Part shown: positions 25,383-33,771 of the stretch, piece after piece
Layout: each line of letters opens with the position of its first letter
Numbering within the stretch: the first letter of the stretch is position 1
Assembly (NCBI GenBank): GCA_963205185.1
Contig: CAUJHZ010000066.1
Location: 1-37,425, forward strand
Reading direction: 5' to 3'
Origin: Planctomycetota bacterium
GTDB taxonomy: Bacteria; Planctomycetota; Phycisphaerae; Phycisphaerales; UBA5793
Length of the DNA: 37,425 bases
The notes under the pieces: generated by a model
The model's input: the letters and a program-made list of their open reading frames with translations, nothing else
What the model was told of the DNA's origin: nothing
Database searches by the model: none
Program-made: the position numbers and the translations under genes

Positions 25383-26206
25383 GCCAGATGATTGACCGGC
25401 CCATTGCCCTGGCCAATGTTGATGTTCTGACGAATCGCTTCGCTCACGATGTTGCGGGCCTGCTCCACAGCGTCGTTGAGGGGCTTGCCGAGCGTGAGGC
25501 CGCCGGCGATGGCCGCTGCGAACGTGCAGCCCGCGCCGTGCGTGTTGCCGCCCTGCCGCTTTTCGGCGACCAGTTCGACCGTCTCTTCACCGGTCCAGAA
25601 CGCATCGACCATTTCCGGCGGGCTGTCGGGCGTGGGCCCCGGCCGCTCGAATCCCGTAACAACCACCGCGTGGCAGCTGAATTTTTTGGCGATCTGCTTC
25701 GCGGCAGCCATGCCTTCGGCGATCGTGTTGCAGTTCTGCCCGCCCAGCAGCCGCGCCGCTTCGACGCGATTGGGCGTAACGATCGCGGCGAATCGGAAGA
25801 TCTTCTCCGCCACGGCCCTGGCTACGGCGTCGTCAACCAGTTTCCCGCCCGACTTGCTGACCATGACCGGATCGGCCACGAGCGGCTGGAGCTGATGCCG
25901 CTTGATCGCCTTGGCGACGGCGTCGGCGATCGCGACGGTGCCGATCATGCCCGTCACAGTGGACTGGCAATCGATGTCGCCGACGACGGATTCGATCTGA
26001 TCTTCGACGAGATCAGCGGCGACGTGCTCGACGCGCTGCACGCCGCGCGTGTTCTGAGCGGTGATGGCGGTGACCACCGAGCAGCCGAAGACGTTCATGG
26101 CGGCCCAGGTCTTGAGATGCGCCTGCAGGCCGGCGCCGCCACTGCTGTCACTTCCGGCGATGGACAGCGCCGCTTTCATTCCCGGGGTGGTGCGTTCTTC
26201 GGCCAC
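25358..26206 (-). CDS. thiD: Hydroxymethylpyrimidine/phosphomethylpyrimidine kinase
   Basis: ThiD phosphorylates HMP and then HMP-phosphate to give the pyrimidine pyrophosphate used in thiamine synthesis. The 282-residue protein has family length. Motifs include ALSIAGSDSSGGAGLQAHLKT, TAITAQNT, VADPVMVSKSGG, VTPNRVEAA and GGNTHGAGCTFAAAIA, the last carrying the catalytic Asp/Cys loop position (here T-H-G-A-G-C-T-F; the usual Asp-like place is the G-x-G-C region). The GTG at 26206 has AAGGAG 10 bases upstream. No other thiamine genes are nearby, and no TPP riboswitch was recognised in the 123 bases before the gene. It may depend on the promoter of the upstream operon or on one of its own. Confidence 0.93.
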   Translation of the reverse strand: MAEERTTPGMKAALSIAGSDSSGGAGLQAHLKTWAAMNVFGCSVVTAITAQNTRGVQRVEHVAADLVEDQIESVVGDIDCQSTVTGMIGTVAIADAVAKAIKRHQLQPLVADPVMVSKSGGKLVDDAVARAVAEKIFRFAAIVTPNRVEAARLLGGQNCNTIAEGMAAAKQIAKKFSCHAVVVTGFERPGPTPDSPPEMVDAFWTGEETVELVAEKRQGGNTHGAGCTFAAAIAGGLTLGKPLNDAVEQARNIVSEAIRQNINIGQGNGPVNHLAWLTVKKK

Positions 26207-26329
26207 TGCCTGTGGTCTCCTTGTTGAATCGCCGGCTGCCTGGCTGTGCAGTGCAACGGGTCGGCAAGATAGGCGCGAGCCGCATCGTTGAAAAGCACGG
26301 CAAAGTCCGCAAAGCCGCCGCGGCCGCGA

Positions 26330-26923
26330 TCATTGGCGGTCCGGCGCGGCCCGGCGGCGCTGGACATAGTCGAGTACGACGGGGATGAATTCGTCATTGC
26401 GCAGACCCGCCAGCCGCGCCTCCGCCTCGGCCCGCTCGGCGGTGTAGCCGTCCTCGAGCATGCGCCAGGCCATCCACACCGCCCCAACGCGGTTGCCCGA
26501 GGCGCAGTGCACCAGCAGCGGCTTTTCGCTGGTCCGGATGATGCGCAGCGATTCATCGAGCGCCTCGTCGGTGAGTTGATCGGGCCCGCCCACCGGGACG
26601 TTTTCATATTCGATATCGAGGCGGTCGAGCTCGGCCGCCTCGTCAAAGCCGCGGTTCTCGCTCTCGCGGCGGAGATCGAGCACGGACTCGATGCCGGGAT
26701 AGCGCGCCGCGGCGGCCAGGTCGGCGCGCGACGGCTGGCCGCCGAGATAGACCTTCCCGTCCGCCAGCGCCATGTCATGCGCGCCCAGGCTCGCCGACTG
26801 CACGCCGTGATTCGCGGCAGCCGCAGCGTCTGCCCGCTCGCGGCTCGCGGAAGTCGTCTCGCATCCGACCAGGGACGCGGCAGCGACCGCAAGCAGGACG
26901 CATTCAACCAGAACGTGGCGCAT
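26330..26923 (-). CDS. Lipoprotein with tyrosine-phosphatase-like (DUF442-type) domain
   Basis: A 197-residue protein. The N-terminus is a lipoprotein signal peptide with lipobox SLVGC; Cys21 would be lipidated. The mature part has VYLGGQPSRADLAAAARYPGIESVLDLRRESE, then LLVHCASGNRVGAVWMAW. The Cys140-x4-Arg145 pocket and the Q-P-S motif are typical of the small phosphatase/sulfurtransferase-like DUF442 family. Its substrate is unknown. A location in the periplasmic space, attached to membrane, follows from the lipobox. Its start overlaps the queG stop by 20 bases, so the two are co-transcribed. The C-terminus ends in a basic RRRAAPDRQ tail. Confidence 0.8.
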   Translation of the reverse strand: MRHVLVECVLLAVAAASLVGCETTSASRERADAAAAANHGVQSASLGAHDMALADGKVYLGGQPSRADLAAAARYPGIESVLDLRRESENRGFDEAAELDRLDIEYENVPVGGPDQLTDEALDESLRIIRTSEKPLLVHCASGNRVGAVWMAWRMLEDGYTAERAEAEARLAGLRNDEFIPVVLDYVQRRRAAPDRQ

Positions 26924-28022
26924 CGTCGTGTTCCTCCCGGGATGAAGATTTCAACTTCTGCAGCACCTGCCGCGCCGTTTCGCGAACGACTTCGTGCTCA
27001 GCCGCGTCGGCGGCCAGTTGAGCGATTCTATTGAGCAGATCGGGATCGCGCCGCCGCACGAGGTAGTTGCCCGCGGCGATGAGGGCATTGCGCTTCATCA
27101 TCCACAGCTTGGCCCGCTTCATGGCCGAGCGCGTGAAGGCGGCGAGACGGTCGTCCTGCGACCAGTTCAGAATCTCGAGCAGGTCAAACCCGCCGCGCCG
27201 CGGGCGGTACGCCTCGTGCACCGGCGCCGCCAGCGTGCGCGGCGTATCGCCGTTGTGGGGGCAGACTTCCTGGCACACGTCGCAGCCGAAGATCCAGTCG
27301 CCTATTCCCGCGTGCCATCGCTCGTCGATCAGGCCGCGCAACTCGATCGTGTGGTAACTGATGCACTCCGTGGCGTCGAGCGACCAGGGCGTGAGCGCGC
27401 CGGTCGGGCAGGCGTCGAGGCAGCGCGTACACGAGCCGCAGTGGTCGTCGTATGGCTGTGAATTCGTTTCGAGCGGCAGGGTGGTGATGATCTCGCCCAG
27501 CAGCAGGTAACTGCCCACGCCGGGCTCGATGAGCATGGTGTTCTTGCCGACGTAGCCCAGCCCGGCGCGCCGGGCGTGCTCGCGCTCGAGCACGGGGGCG
27601 GTATCGACGCAGGCGACGAACTCATGTCCGTTGAATTCGCAGGCGAGCGCATCGCACAGCTCATGCAGCCGCCGCTTCATCACGCGGTGGTAGTCATCGC
27701 CGCGTGCGTAGCGCGCGATGCGGCCGGTGCGCCCGCGGGGCGCCTGCATCTCGGGTTCTGACGCCGCGTAACGGTCTGCCACGCAAATGACCGACTGGGC
27801 GCCGAGCAGCTTTTTCCGCGGATCGATGCGTTGAGCCAGATGCGATTCGAGGTACTCCATCTGCCCGTGCCGGCCGGCCTCGAGCCAGGCGATCAGCTCG
27901 CGGTGATGCTCGATCGTCTCGGCGGAAGCCACGCCGCTGAGTGCAAAGCCGAGTTCCGCGCACCGATCGAACACCCGCCTTGCAGCAACTCCGGCGGCGT
28001 GGTCCTCCATCACGGCGCTCAC
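26904..28022 (-). CDS. queG: Epoxyqueuosine reductase
   Basis: QueG reduces epoxyqueuosine to queuosine in the wobble base of tRNAs, using cobalamin and iron-sulfur clusters. The 372-residue protein has the N-terminal domain of the family (LGFALSGVASAETIEHH, AWLEAGRHGQMEYLE), the VDTAPVLEREHARRAGLGYVGKNTMLI segment, and the two 4Fe-4S motifs CGSCTRCLDACPTGA and CDVCQEVCP with a linking ECISYHTIELRG. A HEAT-like helix region ends the protein. The start is a GTG at 28022 that overlaps the stop of the FlgI-domain gene as GTGA; an ATG at 28010 is an alternative. It is in the middle of an operon-like run with overlapping genes. Confidence 0.95.
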   Translation of the reverse strand: MSAVMEDHAAGVAARRVFDRCAELGFALSGVASAETIEHHRELIAWLEAGRHGQMEYLESHLAQRIDPRKKLLGAQSVICVADRYAASEPEMQAPRGRTGRIARYARGDDYHRVMKRRLHELCDALACEFNGHEFVACVDTAPVLEREHARRAGLGYVGKNTMLIEPGVGSYLLLGEIITTLPLETNSQPYDDHCGSCTRCLDACPTGALTPWSLDATECISYHTIELRGLIDERWHAGIGDWIFGCDVCQEVCPHNGDTPRTLAAPVHEAYRPRRGGFDLLEILNWSQDDRLAAFTRSAMKRAKLWMMKRNALIAAGNYLVRRRDPDLLNRIAQLAADAAEHEVVRETARQVLQKLKSSSREEHDDAPRSG

Positions 28023-29896
28023 CGCTCGCGAATCGTGGATTCAGCCGGCGGCGCATCGGGATCCGGATCGAGGCGCGAGGGATCGCGCGTCGTTTCCGGC
28101 CGCTCTTCCGGCGCGGCGTTGCGGATGCTGTCGATCACCGCCTGCATGAGCGTATTGCGCTCGGGCACGAAGCGAACGTTCAGGCCGCGCTGCACTTCCG
28201 ATTCGTACAGCACGCGCACCGTTTCGCCGTAGGTCAGGCCCAGCGACGGGTCGAGGCTGTACTGGGACGGCCGGGCCCCCAGGAACGTGATGAAGCCGAT
28301 CAGATCCGAAGGCGGTTCGTATTCCACCGCCTCGAGCGATCCCTTCGTGCGATAGCGCACGCGCAATGGCTCGTCGCTGCCGTAGCGCACGATCTGCAGC
28401 CGATCCGAGAGCGCCTGCACGAGCACTTCATCCGCAAAGCCGTTGTCCGAGCCGAACACGACCAGCTGCGGCTTGTCCTGCAGCGTGGCATAGACCATCC
28501 GCTTCTCGGAAGGCACCGCGTAAACCTCGAATTCCTGCTGCGGATCGAGCGTCATGCGCTTCACCAGCGGGTCGCGCTGCTTGAGCAGGGCGTCGAATGT
28601 CGCTACGCGCACGTCAAACGATTCGTCGTTGAGCAGCTCGCGCAGCGCCAGGCTGATGCGCGGCGAAGCGGGCATGTCGCCCAGCAGGTTAATCGCATCC
28701 ACGCGCAGCGCGTTGTCGGTGTCGACCGCGAGTTCGACGAGGTGCGGCACGACGCGCGGATCGTCCAGCCGGGCGCCGGCGTTGAGCGCCGCCAGGCGGG
28801 GAATCACGTCCGGGCAGGTGTAGAGGTGTGAAAAGCCGTTGATCGCCAGTTCGCCCAGCGCCACCCAGCACCAGGTCACGGGAACAGCGTCAATCGGATT
28901 CTCCATGACCCACTGCGCGAGGAAGTTGGCTCGCGATTCGATGCCACCCTGGAAAATCTGCGTGTGCAGCATCGTCTCCACGAACACTTCCGAGTCGGCG
29001 TGGCGGCTGGGAGGCACGGTGATGAGAATCTGCTCCTCAGAGTGGCCGGCCACGGGGTCGGCTGTGGGCCGCGTCTGCGAGGGCTCCTGCGGGAAGCGCG
29101 AGTTGATCGCGTCGATGATGGCGCGGGCCCGGCCGAAGTTCGGCGTGCGCAGCTGCAGGATCAGGGGCATGTCGTCAGTCAGTACGCCGCCGTTGAGGAT
29201 GCGGGCGACGCGCCGATCGACGACGACGCCCGCGCTGCTGGGCTGGCCCTCCGGCGCGGAAGGATCCGGCAGGCCCCATTCGACGCCGCCCACGAGCGAG
29301 TTGCGATCGTCCGGGGCAAAGGGATTGATGAACAGATCGCCGTGCGCCTGCGCGACGGGCTTGACGCCCTGCACCGCGCCGGTGAATCCGCTGCTCAGGT
29401 TGGTGGTCCAGAGGCGGCCGCCCTCGAGGCTGGTGGTGCTCGAGCCCGGCGCCGCCGAGACCATGACGTCAAAGCGGGTGCCTTTGACCGCTCCGGCGGG
29501 AATCACGGCCTGCACAAGCACTGCCGCCGTGTTCTTGTCCTGGAGCAGTTTGGTCATGGTGATGCGCTGCTCGGTCTCGATCCGCGGGTCGGGCAGCAGC
29601 TTGGAGCCCTCGCGTTCGAGGTACGCCCGAATGGGCAGCGGCGTATCCGCCGAGCCGGTGCCGTCGAGCCCGACGACGACGCCGTAGCCCTGCACAAGCG
29701 AGCGGCCGTACCCGCGCAATTCGGCCTCGTAAAGGACCGTGCCGCGCAGGTAGCGCGGCAGCGGATTGGGAGTCAGTTCCGGGGTGGTGAGCTTCGGCGG
29801 CGGCTTGTCGTCGGAGCACGCGGGCGTGACGAGCACCGCTGCACCCATACCAAGCGCGAGCGACAGAACGCCGGAGAGAGAGAACTGATGAGCCAT
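28019..29896 (-). CDS. FlgI (flagellar P-ring)-domain lipoprotein with HEAT-like C-terminus
   Basis: A 625-residue protein. The signal peptide has a lipobox-like VTPAC with Cys27, so it is probably lipidated. Residues about 45-320 resemble FlgI, the P-ring subunit of the flagellar basal body: LVQGYGVVVGLDGTG, KNTAAVLVQAVIPAG, GTRFDVMVSA, SLEGGRLWTTNLS and VAQAHGDLFI correspond to the conserved P-ring segments. Canonical FlgI is about 365 residues. Here a region with ALGELAINGF and LAVDTDNALRVDAINLLGDM suggests HEAT-like repeats, followed by a beta-rich tail. No other flagellar gene is in the window, so a structural flagellar role is doubtful. The ATG at 29896 has GAGG 8 bases upstream. Its stop overlaps the queG start. 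Confidence 0.75.
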   Translation of the reverse strand: MAHQFSLSGVLSLALGMGAAVLVTPACSDDKPPPKLTTPELTPNPLPRYLRGTVLYEAELRGYGRSLVQGYGVVVGLDGTGSADTPLPIRAYLEREGSKLLPDPRIETEQRITMTKLLQDKNTAAVLVQAVIPAGAVKGTRFDVMVSAAPGSSTTSLEGGRLWTTNLSSGFTGAVQGVKPVAQAHGDLFINPFAPDDRNSLVGGVEWGLPDPSAPEGQPSSAGVVVDRRVARILNGGVLTDDMPLILQLRTPNFGRARAIIDAINSRFPQEPSQTRPTADPVAGHSEEQILITVPPSRHADSEVFVETMLHTQIFQGGIESRANFLAQWVMENPIDAVPVTWCWVALGELAINGFSHLYTCPDVIPRLAALNAGARLDDPRVVPHLVELAVDTDNALRVDAINLLGDMPASPRISLALRELLNDESFDVRVATFDALLKQRDPLVKRMTLDPQQEFEVYAVPSEKRMVYATLQDKPQLVVFGSDNGFADEVLVQALSDRLQIVRYGSDEPLRVRYRTKGSLEAVEYEPPSDLIGFITFLGARPSQYSLDPSLGLTYGETVRVLYESEVQRGLNVRFVPERNTLMQAVIDSIRNAAPEERPETTRDPSRLDPDPDAPPAESTIRER

Positions 29897-30094
29897 GGAT
29901 CTTCCTCGCACAAGGCAAGTCGGAGCAACTGGTTGGCAGGCCGCCGCCCCCCGGCCGCACCCGCCCAAACCCAGCGTCAAGCGTATGGCCGAACTCGCGG
30001 GGCGACCACAGCCGGGCCAAGGCAACCGCCCCGACGCGCGTGGTTTTGCAGCCGAAACCGCCGGCAGTTCGATACGCTCCTGCGAGAGTGCCAG

Positions 30095-31009
30095 ATGCAC
30101 GATAGTTCCTGGACCGGCTCAATCCGAGACTTCCTGACCTTCATCCGCGTGGAATGCGGCCTGGCGGCCAACACGCTCACCGCTTACTCAGCCGATCTCC
30201 GCGACCTCGAACAAGACCTGACGGCGTTGCAGCGCCCCAGCCTGGCGACCGTCGAGCCGCAGGATCTCGCCACCCACATCCGCAACCTCAAGACCGAGCG
30301 AGGCCTCTCGACCTCGAGCGTCTGCCGCCATCTGGCCACGACGCGCATGTTCTTCCGGTTCCTGCACGCCAACGGACGCATTGAGCGCAACCCTGCCGAG
30401 CTGCTTGAAACACCGACGCGCTGGCAGCGGCTGCCCGGCTGCCTTTCGCCGATCCAGATGAAGAAGCTCCTCGCGGCCCCGAACGAATCGCAGGGCCCGC
30501 TGTGGATTCGCGATCGCGCGCTGCTCGAACTTTTGTACGCCGCCGGCCTGCGCGCCAGCGAGGTGGTGCGGGTGCGCGTCCGCGATGTGCATGCAGCATT
30601 GGGCGTGGTGGATGTAATCGGCAAGGGCAACCGGCAGCGCCTGGTTCCGCTCGGAAAGCCCGCCCTGGCCGCGATTGCCGACTACCTCGACGCGCTGCGC
30701 CCGCTGCTTGCTGCGAAAGCGGCGGGCCGCGATGACGAGCGGCTTGTTCTCTCGCGCTCGGGCCGGCCGCTCGAGCGCATCGCCATCTGGCAGATCGTTC
30801 GCCGCCAGGCGCTGGCCGCCGGCTTGCGAAACGTGCACCCTCACATGCTGCGTCACAGTTTCGCGACGCACCTGGTCTCGGGCGGGGCGAATCTGCGCGT
30901 CGTGCAGGAACTGCTTGGCCATGCGGACATCAAAACCACGCAGACCTACACGCACGTGGACGCCAGCCGCCTGCGCGAAGTCCACGCGAAGTTCCATCCG
31001 CGCTCGTAG
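30095..31009 (+). CDS. xerD: Tyrosine recombinase XerD/XerC
   Basis: Site-specific recombinase that resolves chromosome dimers at dif during division. The 304-residue protein matches the usual length. The N-terminal SAM-like core-binding domain (FLTFIRVECGLAANTLTAYSADL) is followed by the catalytic domain with all expected residues: Arg153 (AAGLRASEV), Lys177 (GKGNRQR), His250 and Arg253 (HMLRHSFATH), His276 (LGHADIKTT) and the nucleophile Tyr285 (TQTYTHV). It is closer in pattern to XerD than to phage integrases, and no attachment repeats are seen, so it is most likely the housekeeping enzyme; XerC versus XerD is not certain. It diverges from the FlgI-domain gene with 198 bases between the starts. 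Confidence 0.93.
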   Translation: MHDSSWTGSIRDFLTFIRVECGLAANTLTAYSADLRDLEQDLTALQRPSLATVEPQDLATHIRNLKTERGLSTSSVCRHLATTRMFFRFLHANGRIERNPAELLETPTRWQRLPGCLSPIQMKKLLAAPNESQGPLWIRDRALLELLYAAGLRASEVVRVRVRDVHAALGVVDVIGKGNRQRLVPLGKPALAAIADYLDALRPLLAAKAAGRDDERLVLSRSGRPLERIAIWQIVRRQALAAGLRNVHPHMLRHSFATHLVSGGANLRVVQELLGHADIKTTQTYTHVDASRLREVHAKFHPRS

Positions 31010-31057
31010 CGGCGATGAAAGGCGACGCGACCGCGATCAGAGGCGACACGACGGAGA

Positions 31058-31096
31058 GCGAAAAAGACAGCACCTCGCGACGAGCGCGAGGTGCTG
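31058..31096 (-). terminator. Terminator of the PEP-CTERM-like gene
   Basis: CAGCACCTCGCG (31068-31079) and CGCGAGGTGCTG (31085-31096) form a perfect 12-base-pair stem with a five-base loop. On the minus strand it is followed by TCTTTTTCGC, giving a T-rich tract. It lies 36 bases past the stop at 31133. It may also slow transcription from xerD on the plus strand, where the T tract is poor. Confidence 0.85.
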
Positions 31097-31132
31097 GGGA
31101 TTTCGGTCCGAAATCTTCAGAGGCAGTGAGGC

Positions 31133-31759
31133 TCAGGCGCGGCGGCGACGGCCACCGATGGCGAGCGAGCCGAGGCCGAGCAGGGCGAGGCTGCCGGGCG
31201 CGGGGATTTCGTAGAGCAGGACGGAGCAGAGCCATTCGCCGCGGCCCTGGAAGTTTTCGACTTCGGTGTCCTGCGCGTCAAAGCTGTCCCACGTCGTGTT
31301 GTAGGGGCCGATCACGACGAGGTACTCACCAGCGAGCAGGTTGATCTCGTTGGTGATGTTGCCCTGACGGGTCGTGCCGTTGAACGGATCGTTGGGCTGG
31401 GGCGCATCGCCGGCGGCGATGTAGGCGTCGAAGACGTCGCCCGAGTCGTAGTCGTCGTTGATGGCGAGGATCTGCAGGCCGTCACCCGTGTAGAGGGCGA
31501 GTTCGGTATCAGAGCCGAGATCGAACGAGCCGAAGCTGTCGAGGATCAGGCCGTAGCCGCTACCCTGCGTCACGTTGCGATCGAGCGTGAATCGCATGCC
31601 GAAAAGCACGTTGCCGTTGTTCTCAAAGAAGCCGGCGTCCTGAAGGGCAACACCAACCTGCAGCACGCCGCCGTTCGCGATCGGGAAATCGGCGAGAGCC
31701 GGAGTCGCAACCGCGGCAGTCAGTGCGGCGCCACACAAAAGGGTCTTGATCTGGTTCAT
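31133..31759 (-). CDS. Secreted protein with PEP-CTERM-like sorting tail
   Basis: A 208-residue exported protein. The signal peptide (MNQIKTLLCGAALTAAVATPALA) ends before Asp24. The middle is Gly/Asp-rich and lacks a recognised domain; DTELALYTGDGLQILAINDDYDSGD resembles pre-peptidase C-terminal or DVUA0089-like calcium-binding segments. The C-terminus has the tripartite sorting pattern: PAPG (in place of Pro-Glu-Pro), a hydrophobic SLALLGLGSLAIGG helix and a basic GRRRRA tail. Such tails are processed by exosortase or related sortases and are tied to exopolysaccharide export, which fits the nearby polysaccharide genes. GGAG lies 10 bases before the ATG. No exosortase gene is in the window. 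Confidence 0.8.
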   Translation of the reverse strand: MNQIKTLLCGAALTAAVATPALADFPIANGGVLQVGVALQDAGFFENNGNVLFGMRFTLDRNVTQGSGYGLILDSFGSFDLGSDTELALYTGDGLQILAINDDYDSGDVFDAYIAAGDAPQPNDPFNGTTRQGNITNEINLLAGEYLVVIGPYNTTWDSFDAQDTEVENFQGRGEWLCSVLLYEIPAPGSLALLGLGSLAIGGRRRRA

Positions 31760-32110
31760 TTCTCACACTCTCCTGTACTGTTTGAGCCCGGACCGTAGGC
31801 TGGACTTGGAACGATGATCATCACTCGCGCGCTCGGTATCGACTTTCGAGCCGATTCCGCACCAGTCCCCTGGCGAGACGGCCCTTCACCACCGTACGGG
31901 TGGACTTCAGGCTCTTCGCCCAGACACGCGACGCATGCTGATGGAGTTCGTTCTCCTCTCCTCAACATGACTCTACCAGTGTATCAGATTACTCGGTTTT
32001 TGCCCAGATGTCCAGTGGGAAGTGCAAATTCCTGCACCATTTTGCAAAATCGTCCCGCAACAACCAGATTGCTGCTTCAGATCGGCCCCTCCGGCCCCAC
32101 GTCCGATAAG
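31760..32110 (-). other. Gene-free region upstream of the PEP-CTERM-like gene (possible structured leader)
   Basis: About 350 bases with no convincing gene. A promoter-like pair (31978-32006) would give a leader of about 200 bases. Within it, GCTCG (31831-31835) can pair with CGAGC (31847-31851), and CCACC (31889-31893) with GGTGG (31899-31903). No known riboswitch core was recognised. A 70-codon minus-strand frame across it looks like chance. Confidence 0.4.
31978..32006 (-). promoter_or_regulatory. Candidate promoter for the PEP-CTERM-like gene
   Basis: On the minus strand, TGGGCA (32006-32001) and TACACT (31983-31978) are separated by 17 bases, with TGA just before the -10 box. The -35 match is 4 of 6. 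Transcription would begin near 31971. Confidence 0.4.
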
Positions 32111-32491
32111 CTAGTACCTCGCCACGCTCGAATCCACGCCCGTTGACCACGCGTCAATCCCGCCAGCCAGCGACCAGACGTCCGAAAACCCCTGCTCACG
32201 CAAAAATGCCGCGACTCGCAGCGATCGCTGCCCGCGGTGGCAGTGAATCACGATCCGCGCGTCGCGATGCGCCTCCAACTCCTCAAGCCGGCTGGGAATC
32301 TCCCCCATCGGGACGAGAACAGCCCCGTCAATGCGGGCTACGGCGTGCTCCTCGGGCGTCCGGCAGTCGATCAGCAGCAGCGTGTGATCGCCGGCCATCT
32401 CGGCGGCGAGCCGTTGAGGCGTCACTTCCCAATCCTCCCGGAGCCGATAGCCGGCGGGAAGGCCTGTTTCAGTATTGGGACCCTGGCTCAT
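32111..32491 (-). CDS. Rhodanese-domain protein
   Basis: A 126-residue single-domain rhodanese. LLLIDCRTPEEHAVARIDGAVLVPMGEI is the family N-terminal part (VR-x-x-x-E-x-x-x-G-H-I-pattern with Ala in place of Gly-His). The active-site loop is IVIHCHRGQRS with Cys84, the residue that would carry a persulfide. A W-S-L-x-GGIDAW segment closes the domain. Single-domain rhodaneses have varied sulfur-transfer or redox roles, and none can be chosen here. No signal peptide. The ATG overlaps the stop of the upstream lipoprotein gene as ATGA, so it is probably co-translated with it. Confidence 0.92.
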   Translation of the reverse strand: MSQGPNTETGLPAGYRLREDWEVTPQRLAAEMAGDHTLLLIDCRTPEEHAVARIDGAVLVPMGEIPSRLEELEAHRDARIVIHCHRGQRSLRVAAFLREQGFSDVWSLAGGIDAWSTGVDSSVARY

Positions 32492-33015
32492 GGCTGCGGC
32501 GCGGTCGGGCTGATGTCGATGGGGTCGGTCGCGGGCTGCAGTTCGTACGCATCCTTGGGACCGTGCAGGATCTTGCGCGGCCGCTGGATGAACGCCATTC
32601 TGAAGGGCGCCATGACCAGGTTGCCCAGTTGCACGATGGGATCGGTCACGATCTCGAGGTATTCAGCCCCCAATGTGCGCGGATGATCCGCCAGATCGAG
32701 GGCCGTGTCCGGGGTCGGATAGTCGCCTAACTCGCGCACGCGGTAGCGGTCCCCGATGGTAAATGATCGGACGTAGGTCGGCCGCGTCTCGACGTCGTCG
32801 CGCGACAGGCGGACTTCCGTGGCCGGCCAGTCGCTGCGGTCGATGCCGGCAACGGAGGGTTCGCCGCTGAAGGTAGCCGGAGGCGCGTCCGGCTTGAGGG
32901 CCGGCAGCGGAGTGGCCTGGCGCGGCTGGTTATCGACGTTCATCGACCCGCACCCCTGCCCGAACCACATCGACATGGTGACCCAGAACGTCAGCCAGAT
33001 GATGCGCATCTTCAT
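32488..33015 (-). CDS. Lipoprotein, function unknown
   Basis: A 175-residue protein that begins MKMRIIWLTFWVTMSMWFGQGCGSMN: a short signal peptide with a Gly-Gln-Gly-Cys lipobox-like site (Cys22). The mature part has many Pro/Asp residues and a segment YLEIVTDPIVQLGNLVMAPFRMAF, which is hydrophobic but not a clear membrane helix. I do not recognise the family. GGAGG lies 10 bases before the ATG at 33015; the frame is open further upstream, but those residues lack a signal peptide. It lies between recX (79 bases upstream) and the rhodanese gene, whose start it overlaps. Confidence 0.7.
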   Translation of the reverse strand: MKMRIIWLTFWVTMSMWFGQGCGSMNVDNQPRQATPLPALKPDAPPATFSGEPSVAGIDRSDWPATEVRLSRDDVETRPTYVRSFTIGDRYRVRELGDYPTPDTALDLADHPRTLGAEYLEIVTDPIVQLGNLVMAPFRMAFIQRPRKILHGPKDAYELQPATDPIDISPTAPQP

Positions 33016-33094
33016 ATCCAAACGGCCTCCAGTCCAAAGTGGAGTGTATGGCCCTGCGGCCCAGCAGACAGCATGCGCCACGGCGGGGAGGTTG

Positions 33095-33679
33095 TCAATC
33101 GGGAAGGTCAATAAACTCGCGCACCACCTCCCGGGCGATCTCAGCATCAAAGCCGCGGCGCGCCAGCAGGCCGAGCAGCCGCATCGCCTGCTTTTCACTC
33201 GACAGGTGACGCATGGACGGCCGCCGGGCACGGATCAGCGCCCGAGCCTGCTCGATCGGGCTGGGCGAGTCGCGGTTTGCTTCATCGATCGCCTCGCGGG
33301 CCGCCTCGGCGTCCACGCCGTGGCGTTCGAGCACGTGGCGCATGAGCCGTTCGCCTGCCGGTCCGCGGCGCTGTGTCTGTTCAATCGCCTCGCGCGCAAA
33401 GGCGCGATCATCGAGCAGGTTCAGCTCGCGCAATCGATCGAGGATCGCTTCGACGTGCTCGGCGGTGAATCCTCGTTCACTCAGGTGCGCTCGCATCTCC
33501 GCTTCGCTGCGTGCGCGGCGCCTGAGGTGCTGGAGCGCGCGGTCGAGCCCGGCGGCGAATCGGGCGCGATGAAAGATCTCAGCAAGCCGGTTCTGAGAGA
33601 GCGCTTCACCGACGTCAAGTTGCAGGTCCGCCACATCGCGGGCGCGCAGCGTGGTCAGCCGCCGGCGGCCGGCGTGCAC
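33095..33679 (-). CDS. recX: RecX family regulatory protein (start probably upstream of 33679)
   Basis: RecX binds RecA filaments and modulates recombination. The protein shows three-helix repeats of the family: ALQHLRRRARSEAEMRAHLSERGF, VEAILDRLRELNLLDDRAFAREAI, and RPSMRHLSSEKQAMRLLGLLARRGF. The first standard start codon in frame is the GTG at 33679, giving 194 residues. The codons before it, however, encode ITSLTPTGRDPQWIAV, the usual RecX N-terminal strand (IT-x-L/I-x-P followed by a nucleotide-like segment). The true start may be a non-standard CTG at 33775, which overlaps the TPR gene stop as CTGA, or an ATT/ATC at 33724/33736. recA is not in the window. It belongs to a minus-strand group with the TPR, lipoprotein and rhodanese genes. 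Confidence 0.85.
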   Translation of the reverse strand: MHAGRRRLTTLRARDVADLQLDVGEALSQNRLAEIFHRARFAAGLDRALQHLRRRARSEAEMRAHLSERGFTAEHVEAILDRLRELNLLDDRAFAREAIEQTQRRGPAGERLMRHVLERHGVDAEAAREAIDEANRDSPSPIEQARALIRARRPSMRHLSSEKQAMRLLGLLARRGFDAEIAREVVREFIDLPD

Positions 33680-33771
33680 GGCTATCCATTGCGGGTCGCG
33701 GCCCGTGGGCGTGAGCGAGGTAATCGAATCGCCGATGAACGGCGCCCAATCCTCGAATCGCTCCGGCCCTG

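Noticed and set aside
31830-31960. Known riboswitch (c-di-GMP, TPP, SAM) in the PEP-CTERM leader
   Set aside because: The conserved cores of these riboswitches were not found; only short hairpins are visible.
31756-31968. 70-codon minus-strand frame upstream of the PEP-CTERM-like gene
   Set aside because: No ribosome-binding site, no domain, and it overlaps the start of the real gene.
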